From the NCBI RefSeq assembly GCF_027922165.1, contig NZ_BSFD01000005.1:1-44926 (forward strand): DNA of 44,926 bases. Direction: 5' to 3'. The translations under genes and the position numbers were made by a program. The notes below the pieces were generated by a model. It saw nothing but the letters and a program-made list of their open reading frames with translations, had not been told where the DNA came from and made no database searches. The DNA is from Brevundimonas intermedia (GTDB taxonomy: Bacteria; Pseudomonadota; Alphaproteobacteria; Caulobacterales; Caulobacteraceae). Shown here in pieces: positions 38,692 to 44,926 of the stretch (the first letter of the stretch is position 1; each line of letters opens with the position of its first letter).

Positions 38692-40656
38692 TCACACCGC
38701 CCAGCAGGCGCAGCCCAAGGCGCCCCAGAAGGATTTGGCGTCGGCCGCGGGGGCCTGAAGCCGGGCCGTGGCCGCATGGTCATGGCCGTGGACCCCGCAG
38801 GCGGTCGAACAGCCGCAGGCGGCCGCGACCTTGGTGAAGAAGCCGGTTCGCTCTTGCGTCTTGGTCGAGTGATAGCCGCCGAAGGCGCGCACCGGCGACC
38901 AGTCGGGCGTCGGCGGCGGGATCGGCGGTGCCTCGCTCGCGAAGTCGCCGGCGCCCCAGACGATCTTTCCGCCCAGCAGGGTCAGGTCGCTCTCGATATG
39001 GACGATCTCGTCCTCGGCGACCGAGAAATAGTCGCGGTCCAGCACGACCAGGTCCGCCAGTCGGCCCACCGCGATGACGCCCTTCTTGCCCTCTTCGTTC
39101 GAGAACCAGGTATTGGCCTCGGTCCACAGACGCAGCGCCGTCTCGCGGTCCTGGCGCTGGGCGGCCGGATACATGCGCAGGCCGCCCAGGCTCTGGCCCG
39201 TCACCAGCCAGCTCAGCGAAACCCAGGGATTGTAGGAGGCCACGCGGGTCGCGTCCGTGCCCGCCCCGACCGGCACGCCGGCGGCCAGCATCCGCGACAC
39301 CGGCGGGGTGTTCGCCATGGCCTCGGCGCCATACCGCTCGGCGAAGTCCTCGGCCTGGTACATCATCCGGTGCTGCACAGCGATGCCGCCGCCCAGGGCC
39401 GCGATCCGGTCTATGTTCCGTTCGCTGATGGTCTCGGCGTGGTCGAAGAACCAGTGCAGGCCGTCGAACGGTATGTCCCGGTTGACCTTTTCATAGACGT
39501 CCAGCGCCCGGTCGATGGTCTCGTTATAGGTGGCGTGCATCCGCCAGGGCCAGCGCTGCTCGACCAGCTGGCGCACCACCGGCTCCAGGTCGGTCTCCAT
39601 ATTGGCCGGCATGTCCGGGCGCGGCTGGCGGAAGTCCTCGAAGTCGGCGGCGGAATAGACCAGCATCTCGCCGGCGCCGTTGTGGCGGTAATAGTCGTCG
39701 CCCTGGCCGGGCCGCACCTGTTTGCCCCAGGTCTTGAAGTCGTTCAGCTCTTCCTTCGGCTTCTGGGTGAACAGGTTGTAGGCCAGACGCACGGTCAGCT
39801 GGCCGTCTTCGTGCAGTTTCTCGATGATCTCATAGTCGTCGGGATAGTTCTGGAAGCCGCCGCCGGCGTCGATCACGCTGGTCACGCCCAGCCGGTTCAA
39901 CTCGCGCATGAAGTGGCGGGTGGAGTTGAGCTGATACTCTTCCGGCAGCTTCGGCCCCTTGGCCAGGGTCGAATACAGGATCATGGCGTTGGGCTGGGCG
40001 ATCAGCATTCCGGTGGGTTCGCCCGCAGCGTCGCGCTGGATCTCGCCGCCCGGGGGATTGGGCGTGTCCCTGGTGTAGCCGACGGCGCGCAGGGCGGCGC
40101 GGTTCAGCAGGGCGCGGTCATACAGGTGCAGGATGAAGACCGGGGTCTCGGGGGCGGCGGCGTTGATTTCGTCCAGGGTCGGCAGGCGTTTTTCGGCGAA
40201 CTGGTGGCGGGTGAAGCCGCCGACGACGCGCACCCATTGCGGCGGCGGGGTGTTGGCCGCCTGGGTCTTCAGCATGGCCATGGCGTCCGCCAGGCTGGGC
40301 ACGCCGTCCCAGCGCAGCTCCATATTGTAGTTCAGTCCACCCCGGATGACGTGGGTGTGGCTGTCGATCAGGCCCGGCGCCACGCGACGACCGCCCAGGT
40401 CGATGATCTTCGTCGCGGGTCCGGCCGTCGGGATGATCTCGCGCGCCGAGCCGACGGCTGTGAAGACCCCGTCCTTGACCGCTACGGCCTCGGCGTTGGG
40501 ATTGGCGCGGTCCAGAGTGGTGAAGCGGCCGCCGTGCAGGATCAGGTCGGGAGCTTTGTTCACGTCGGGGGTCATGGGGGAAGTCCGTGCGAAGGCGGCT
40601 GGGGCCAGTCCGGCCAGGCCGAGGGCGGTGATTGCGGTGCGACGGGTCTGGGTCAT
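38692..40656 (-). CDS. Exported amidohydrolase (YtcJ-like) with Cys/His-rich tail
   Basis: This metal-dependent hydrolase has 654 residues. The N-terminus (TRRTAITALGLAGLAPAAFA) is a probable Tat-type signal. The amidohydrolase domain has the metal motif DSHTHVIRG (His100, His102), HLYDRALLNRAALRAVGYTR, WFFDHAETISERNIDRIAAL and GAGTDATRVASYNPW, as in YtcJ. The last 50 residues are unusual: Cys614, Cys616, Cys620, Cys649 and Cys651 with His623, His625 and His627, ending GCACWAV. That looks like a second metal site or redox tail. The ATG overlaps the XapX stop and the gene leads into DoxX. The substrate is unknown. Confidence 0.88.
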   Translation of the reverse strand: MTQTRRTAITALGLAGLAPAAFARTSPMTPDVNKAPDLILHGGRFTTLDRANPNAEAVAVKDGVFTAVGSAREIIPTAGPATKIIDLGGRRVAPGLIDSHTHVIRGGLNYNMELRWDGVPSLADAMAMLKTQAANTPPPQWVRVVGGFTRHQFAEKRLPTLDEINAAAPETPVFILHLYDRALLNRAALRAVGYTRDTPNPPGGEIQRDAAGEPTGMLIAQPNAMILYSTLAKGPKLPEEYQLNSTRHFMRELNRLGVTSVIDAGGGFQNYPDDYEIIEKLHEDGQLTVRLAYNLFTQKPKEELNDFKTWGKQVRPGQGDDYYRHNGAGEMLVYSAADFEDFRQPRPDMPANMETDLEPVVRQLVEQRWPWRMHATYNETIDRALDVYEKVNRDIPFDGLHWFFDHAETISERNIDRIAALGGGIAVQHRMMYQAEDFAERYGAEAMANTPPVSRMLAAGVPVGAGTDATRVASYNPWVSLSWLVTGQSLGGLRMYPAAQRQDRETALRLWTEANTWFSNEEGKKGVIAVGRLADLVVLDRDYFSVAEDEIVHIESDLTLLGGKIVWGAGDFASEAPPIPPPTPDWSPVRAFGGYHSTKTQERTGFFTKVAAACGCSTACGVHGHDHAATARLQAPAADAKSFWGALGCACWAV

Positions 40657-40859
40657 CGCGCGGGATCGACGGGCGGCGCGGCGACGGGAGGCGGCGGGTT
40701 CAGTCTGTGCCGCACATACTGCGTCCCCTGTTCACCCAGGAGGATGCCCAGCAGCCCCAGCAGGGCCACATAGGGCGGGGCGGGGGAGCGGACGTTCAGC
40801 AGTCCATAGAGGCACCCGACCAGCAGGCCCACGGCCAGGGCGACGACCAGGGGCTTCAT
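40653..40859 (-). CDS. XapX domain protein
   Basis: This 68-residue membrane protein has two helices: KPLVVALAVGLLVGCLYGLL, then SPAPPYVALLGLLGILLGEQ. The short RSPAPP turn and GLLGILLGEQ are the family marks (XapX/DUF1427). The C-terminus is Pro-rich. Function is unknown. Both ends overlap neighbouring genes by 4 bases (ATGA at 40859-40856 and 40656-40653), so it is part of a tightly coupled transcript. Confidence 0.88.
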   Translation of the reverse strand: MKPLVVALAVGLLVGCLYGLLNVRSPAPPYVALLGLLGILLGEQGTQYVRHRLNPPPPVAAPPVDPAR

Positions 40860-40999
40860 CGCGCGTCCTGCCTTTGGTCTAGGGAGACGGGATCGCTGGC
40901 CGGGAAACTGTCGCTCAGCGCCTCGTCCAGAGCCTCTTCGCGGTCCGGATCGGGCGCCGCCGGGACGTCCGTTTGCTCAATGTAGTCGCGGGCGGTCAT
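40856..40999 (-). CDS. 47-residue FPASDP-motif protein
   Basis: This minus-strand gene is too short for most gene finders. It runs from ATG at 40999-40997 to TGA at 40858-40856, which overlaps the XapX start. The product is acidic, with the core EALDEALSDSFPASDPVSLD. Small proteins with the pattern L-D-E-A-L-x-x-[ST]-F-P-A-S-D-P are common and conserved in Proteobacteria but uncharacterised (recalled). It lies 35 bases after the YcaC-like gene's stop. Translational coupling and the motif make this a confident gene. Confidence 0.85.
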   Translation of the reverse strand: MTARDYIEQTDVPAAPDPDREEALDEALSDSFPASDPVSLDQRQDAR

Positions 41000-41034
41000 G
41001 GCGGCGCCTTTCTGGTCAGCGGGTTGGAACGGGA

Positions 41035-41694
41035 TCAGCCTTCGCGGGCGTGTTCGCCCAGCATGGCGCGGGCGTACTGAAGCCCCACGCCATAGGCGCC
41101 GCCGAACTTCACCGCAGCGCCGGTGGTGGTCTCATAGGTCTCGCCGCGCGCCCAGTCGCGTTGCAGCTCGAGCAGATACTGGATCGAGGTCATGGGCCGG
41201 GCGCCGGCCTGGATCATGCGCTGGACGGCGCGTTCGTGGGCCTCTGTCGAGACGTCGCCCGAGGCGTCGGTGATGACGAAGACTTCAAAGCCCTGGTCGA
41301 GGGCGGAGAGGACGGGACCGACGATGCAGACCGAGGTCCACAGGCCCGCGATGACGATGCGCGACTTGCCGGCACGGTTGACCGCGTCCGTCACCTGAGA
41401 GTCTTCCCAGGCGTTCATCGTGGTGCGGTCATAGACCGGGGCGTCGGGGAAGGCGTCCTTGATCTCGCTGAAGATCGGACCCGAGAAGGTCTTTTCCGCC
41501 ACGGTGGTCAGTATGGTCGGAACCTTGAAATCGCGCGCCGCCGTCGCGACCAGGGCGGTGTTGGTGCGCAGGGCGCCGATGTCGATCGAGGCGGTGGCGA
41601 AAGCCATCTGCGACTGGTGGTCGACCAGGATCAAGGTGTGGTCGACCGGGGTCAGCAGGCCTTTGCCGGCGGTCGGGGTGGCGGTGGCGGTCAT
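41035..41694 (-). CDS. Isochorismatase-family hydrolase (YcaC-like)
   Basis: This cysteine hydrolase of 219 residues resembles E. coli YcaC along its length: LILVDHQSQMAFA with Asp25, KVPTILTT, FPDAPVYDRTTMNAWED with Arg90, GLWTSVCIVGPVLSALDQGF with Cys123, and VFVITDASGDVSTEAHERAV. The Asp-Arg-Cys positions match those of YcaC (Asp19, Arg84, Cys118). The substrate is unknown; the family acts on small amides or related compounds. The ATG at 41694 follows CAGAGGATT; a TTG two codons earlier is less likely. It is the first gene of the six-gene operon. Confidence 0.9.
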   Translation of the reverse strand: MTATATPTAGKGLLTPVDHTLILVDHQSQMAFATASIDIGALRTNTALVATAARDFKVPTILTTVAEKTFSGPIFSEIKDAFPDAPVYDRTTMNAWEDSQVTDAVNRAGKSRIVIAGLWTSVCIVGPVLSALDQGFEVFVITDASGDVSTEAHERAVQRMIQAGARPMTSIQYLLELQRDWARGETYETTTGAAVKFGGAYGVGLQYARAMLGEHAREG

Positions 41695-42019
41695 GGTCAA
41701 ATCCTCTGGTTCAGCCGCGCGGCGGCGTTTCGATGAAAGGAGTGTGCCTGCGCGCTCGCATGTCCGAAATGGAAACTAACAAAACTCATCGTTTCTGTTT
41801 TTTTGGCCCAATTTCCGGGCGCTCTCGGTCGTGGACGTGCTTGGCGGGAGTCTGTTCGCATCCGGCCGTCTGGTCTTGGACCGAAACGCTCAAAAGCGGT
41901 CGACGCGGCGGTGCTCGATCACAGCGGCATGGTCCAAGACCGGCGCCCGCAGGCCCGCCAGTTTGTCGGCGTCGATTACGGGCGCGGCCGCACCGCGTGA
42001 CCCCTTGGAACCTGTGCAA
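41695..42019. other. Divergent intergenic region with a possible gene remnant
   Basis: This separates the isochorismatase operon from the alpha/beta hydrolase and should hold both promoters. The AT-rich patch at about 41767-41810 with a long T-run is the most promoter-like part. On the minus strand, 41994-41890 keeps an open frame with genome-like codon use ending in TGA ([17 protein letters not shown], then [14 protein letters not shown]). It may be a decayed gene end, but no start or ribosome binding site is visible. Confidence 0.35.
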
Positions 42020-42994
42020 ATGACGGCCTTCGTATCCGACTTCCCCCAGGCGTCTCGTCGCGGCCTTCTGGCTGGCGGGGCGGCGCTCGGGCTGTCCTCC
42101 CTCATCCCAACCATCGCATCGGCGGGGGCGACCAACGCCTCGGCCTCCATTACCGGAGATGACACCATGTCTTACGTCACCACCTCGGACGGCGTGCAAA
42201 TCTACTACAAGGACTGGGGTCCCAAGGACGCCCAGCCGATCGTCTTCCACCACGGCTGGCCGCTGAGCTCGGACGACTGGGACGCCCAGATGATCTACTT
42301 CCTGCTGAAAGGCTTCCGTGTCGTCGCGCACGACCGTCGCGGCCATGGTCGTTCCAGCCAGGTGTCCGAAGGCCATGACATGGACCACTACGCCGCCGAC
42401 GTGGCGGCGGTGACGGCTCATCTGAACCTGCGCAACGCCGTCCATATCGGCCACTCGACCGGTGGGGGCGAGGTCGCCCACTATGTGGCGCGTCACGCTG
42501 ACCGGGTAGCCAAGGCCGTGCTGGTCGCCGCCGTGCCCCCGATCATGCTGAAGACCGCCGCCAACCCTGGCGGTCTGCCCATAGAGGTGTTCGACGGCTT
42601 CCGCGCCAATCTCGCGGCCAACCGGGCCGAATTCTATCGCGCCGTCGCGGCCGGGCCCTTCTATGGCTTCAACCGGCCCGGCGTGACCACGCTGGAGGCG
42701 GTGGTCGACAACTGGTGGCGTCAGGGCATGATGGGCGGCGCCAAGGCCCACTACGACGGCATCAAGGCCTTCTCGGAAACCGACTTCACCGATGACCTCA
42801 AGGCCATCCAGGTTCCGACCCTGGTCATGCACGGCGACGACGACCAGATCGTCCCCTATGCGGACTCAGGCCCGCTGTCGGCCGCCCTGCTGAAGAACGG
42901 GACGCTGAAGACCTACGCCGGCTATCCGCACGGCATGCTGACGACCCACGCCGACGTGCTGAACGCCGACCTGTTGGCCTTCATCAAGTCCTGA
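42020..42994 (+). CDS. Alpha/beta hydrolase (cofactor-free haloperoxidase/esterase type)
   Basis: The 324 residues begin with a Tat-like signal, [18 protein letters not shown] (12-29). The classic hydrolase then starts at Met50, [20 protein letters not shown]. The catalytic triad is Ser146 (GHSTGGG), Asp275 ([10 protein letters not shown]) and His304 (YPHGML). [20 protein letters not shown] gives the oxyanion region. Close relatives are annotated as chloroperoxidases or aryl esterases and normally begin at the second methionine. Here that ATG (42167) also has a GGAG site, so an exported and a cytoplasmic form are both possible. It is divergent from the isochorismatase operon and ends at a strong terminator. 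Confidence 0.9.
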   Translation: MTAFVSDFPQASRRGLLAGGAALGLSSLIPTIASAGATNASASITGDDTMSYVTTSDGVQIYYKDWGPKDAQPIVFHHGWPLSSDDWDAQMIYFLLKGFRVVAHDRRGHGRSSQVSEGHDMDHYAADVAAVTAHLNLRNAVHIGHSTGGGEVAHYVARHADRVAKAVLVAAVPPIMLKTAANPGGLPIEVFDGFRANLAANRAEFYRAVAAGPFYGFNRPGVTTLEAVVDNWWRQGMMGGAKAHYDGIKAFSETDFTDDLKAIQVPTLVMHGDDDQIVPYADSGPLSAALLKNGTLKTYAGYPHGMLTTHADVLNADLLAFIKS

Positions 42995-43010
42995 TCCGTC
43001 GCCCATTAAG

Positions 43011-43055
43011 ACGCCGCCCCGCCCCGCCCCGCCGCGATGCGGGGCGGCGTTCTGC
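43011..43055. terminator. Convergent terminator hairpin
   Basis: ACGCCGCCCCGC (43011-43022) pairs perfectly with GCGGGGCGGCGT (43039-43050). The loop contains further GCCCC repeats that allow register shifts. It lies between the ends of the alpha/beta hydrolase and poxB, and TCTGC follows on the plus strand. Confidence 0.75.
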
Positions 43056-43069
43056 TTTCTGGCTCGACC

Positions 43070-44782
43070 TTAGAGGTTGGTCCGCGCGAGCTCGACCACC
43101 TCGTCGCCGCGACCGTTCATGATCGCCTTCAGCATGAACAGGCTGAAGCCCTTGGCCTGCTCCAGCTTGATCTTGGGCGGGATCACCAATTCCTGTCCGG
43201 CCGTCACCACGTCGATCAGAGCGGGGCCGGGGTGGGACAGGGCCTGGCCCACCCCTTCTTCCAGGCGATCCGAATCCTCGACCCGGAAGCCCTTGATCCC
43301 CATGGCCGTCGCCATCGCCGCAAAGTCGGGGTTCTTCAGATCCGTGCCGGTGTCCAGGAAGCCCGCCGCCTTCATCTCCATGGCGACGAAACCCAGCGAG
43401 CCGTTGTTGAACACCACCACCTTCAGCGGCAGACCCAGTTGGGACAGGCTGATGAAATCGCCCATCATCATGGTGAAACCGCCGTCGCCCGACAGGGAGA
43501 TCACCTGACGGTCCGGCGCGGCGGCCTGGGCGCCGATCCCCTGCAGCATAGCATTGGCCATGGAGCCGTGGTTGAACGACCCCAACAGCCGCCGACGCCC
43601 GTTCATCCTCAGATAGCGCGCCGCCCAGACGGTGGGCGTGCCCACGTCGGCGGTGAAGATCGCATCGTCGGACGCAAGCCGGCTGACGACCTCGGCCACA
43701 TATTGCGGATGGATGGGGCGCCCCTTCGCCGAGGGCCGCGCGAGATCGTCCAGTCCCTTGCGCGCCTCGACGTAATGCTTGCGGGCGGCGTCGAGGAAGC
43801 GTGACGAGCGTCCGGATTTCAGCAGCAGCGTCAGGGCGGCGACGGTTTCGGCCACGTCGCCCACCAACCCCTGGGCCAGGTGAGCGCGCTTGCCCAGGGC
43901 CGACGGATCATGATCGATCTGGATGATCTTGGCGTCCGACGGATAGAAGTTGCGATAGGGGAAGTCGGTGCCCAGCATCACCAGGGCGTCGCAGTTCATC
44001 ATGGCGTGATAGCCGGACGAAAAGCCGATCAAGCCGGTCATGCCCACGTCGAAGGGATTGTCCCATTCGACATGCTCCTTGCCGCGCAGGGCGTGGACGA
44101 CCGGCGCCTGAAGCGCCTCGGCCAGGGCCAGCACCTGGTCGTGCGCGCCGGCGCAGCCGCTTCCGGCCAGGATGGTCACCTTCCCGGCCTCGTTCAGCAA
44201 CTCGGCCGCGCGCGCCACATCGGCGACTGCGGGGCTGATGCGCGGCCTGCCCGGCCAGGTCCAGTCCGTCGACGCCCCCTCCGGCGCCTTGGCCAGGGCC
44301 ACGTCTCCCGGCAGAACGATGACCGCCACCCCGCCCTTGCCGACGGCGGTGTTCAGGGCGCGCGCCAGAACCCCGGGCATCTGGGCCGGATTGGACACCA
44401 GTTCGCAGAAGTCGCTGCACTCGCGGAACAGCTCCTGTGGATGGGTCTCCTGGAAATAGCCCAGTCCGACCTCGGACGAGGGGATGTGGGCGGCGATGGC
44501 CAGAACCGGCGTGCGGTTGCGATGGCAGTCGAACAGGCCGTTGATCAGGTGCAGGTTTCCCGGCCCGCAGCTGCCGGCGCAGACCGCCAGTTCGCCGGTG
44601 ATCGCCGCTTCCGCTCCGGCGGCGAAGGCTGCGGTCTCCTCGTGGCGGACGTGCATCCACTCGATTCCACCGAAACGCCTGAGACTGTCGTTCAGGCCGT
44701 TCAGGCTGTCGCCCGTAACGCCCCAGATCCGGCGCACGCCGGCAGAAGCCAGGGTTTTCGCCAACAGGTCCGCGACCGTCAT
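43070..44782 (-). CDS. poxB: Pyruvate dehydrogenase (ubiquinone), pyruvate oxidase PoxB
   Basis: PoxB decarboxylates pyruvate to acetate and passes electrons directly to ubiquinone at the membrane. The 570 residues match E. coli PoxB throughout: [34 protein letters not shown] with the TPP-activating glutamate, [58 protein letters not shown], and the TPP motif [12 protein letters not shown]. The membrane-binding C-terminus ends [19 protein letters not shown], then [24 protein letters not shown] supports the ATG at 44782. The frame to 44902 is longer but not typical. Confidence 0.95.
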   Translation of the reverse strand: MTVADLLAKTLASAGVRRIWGVTGDSLNGLNDSLRRFGGIEWMHVRHEETAAFAAGAEAAITGELAVCAGSCGPGNLHLINGLFDCHRNRTPVLAIAAHIPSSEVGLGYFQETHPQELFRECSDFCELVSNPAQMPGVLARALNTAVGKGGVAVIVLPGDVALAKAPEGASTDWTWPGRPRISPAVADVARAAELLNEAGKVTILAGSGCAGAHDQVLALAEALQAPVVHALRGKEHVEWDNPFDVGMTGLIGFSSGYHAMMNCDALVMLGTDFPYRNFYPSDAKIIQIDHDPSALGKRAHLAQGLVGDVAETVAALTLLLKSGRSSRFLDAARKHYVEARKGLDDLARPSAKGRPIHPQYVAEVVSRLASDDAIFTADVGTPTVWAARYLRMNGRRRLLGSFNHGSMANAMLQGIGAQAAAPDRQVISLSGDGGFTMMMGDFISLSQLGLPLKVVVFNNGSLGFVAMEMKAAGFLDTGTDLKNPDFAAMATAMGIKGFRVEDSDRLEEGVGQALSHPGPALIDVVTAGQELVIPPKIKLEQAKGFSLFMLKAIMNGRGDEVVELARTNL

Positions 44783-44926
44783 GAGCTTCTCCTCTGCAGT
44801 TCCGCTCACGGTGAATGGATGAACCCGCTGCGTCTTGTCTGGGAATGCACCAATCGGCGCGCAGTTCTCGGCGGCTGGGCGTCTTCGCCTGGAGCGGGTC
44901 ATCCGGAGGCTTGGCCGAAAAGCAAA

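Noticed and set aside
38776..40773. 665-codon plus-strand frame across the amidohydrolase
   Set aside because: The minus-strand gene has family motifs and is coupled to its neighbours; this frame has none.
1..44926. CRISPR arrays, insertion sequences or prophage genes
   Set aside because: No regularly spaced repeats, transposase motifs or phage structural genes were seen on either strand.

Overview
The window is about 45 kb of high-GC chromosomal DNA from an alphaproteobacterium, most probably a Caulobacteraceae member resembling Brevundimonas (inference; no 16S gene is present). Supporting signs are the strongly GC-rich third codon positions, a RegB/RegA-SenC redox locus, a short alphaproteobacterial-type SRP RNA next to dnaX, a DnaX whose zinc-module cysteines are missing, FixJ-type regulators, and KDO synthesis (kdsB). 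Almost everything is intact core or semi-core chromosome. I see no phage, insertion sequence or CRISPR array.

Layout. 1-5.5 kb: a gene tail, a chemoreceptor coupled to cheW, folE, a membrane acyltransferase and an initiating sugar transferase. 5.5-9.8 kb: dnaX, a palindromic dispersed repeat, the SRP RNA gene, nudC and kdsB. 9.9-15.1 kb: a membrane-anchored cytochrome c, a nitroreductase, ybaB-recR, a coupled small membrane protein and SPFH protein, and rmuC. 15.1-17.5 kb: a compact operon of two membrane proteins, a 63-residue XRE regulator and a TraB/GumN protein, preceded by two identical-arm palindromes flanking a promoter. 17.5-25.1 kb: a 42-residue membrane protein, tRNA-Gly(CCC), a cation/proton antiporter, the regA-regB-senC locus, prfC and a periplasmic HExxH peptidase. 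25.3-30.1 kb: a 51-residue membrane protein, two poorly characterised genes, malate synthase G and an MscS channel. 30.2-36.7 kb: a convergent FixJ/FixL-like pair, Dps, a receiver-only protein, a UBP zinc finger, a cNMP-binding TrxR-like flavoprotein and an AraC regulator. 36.7-44.8 kb: a tightly overlapped six-gene operon, a Tat-type alpha/beta hydrolase and PoxB.

Working together. RegB/RegA with SenC would couple quinone redox state to respiratory gene expression. Around it lie a cytochrome c, PoxB (electrons to ubiquinone) and malate synthase G. The 33-45 kb part reads as a stress and detoxification region: Dps, redox and receiver proteins, a YcaC-like hydrolase, a DoxX protein, an amidohydrolase and an exporter.

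The best candidates for undescribed systems are three. First, the six-gene ATGA-linked operon 41694-36675, which includes a 47-residue FPASDP peptide and an amidohydrolase with a Cys/His-rich tail. Second, the receiver + UBP finger + cNMP-binding flavoprotein lacking the TrxR cysteines. Third, the palindrome-controlled XRE/membrane-protein/GumN operon. All function statements for these three are inference.
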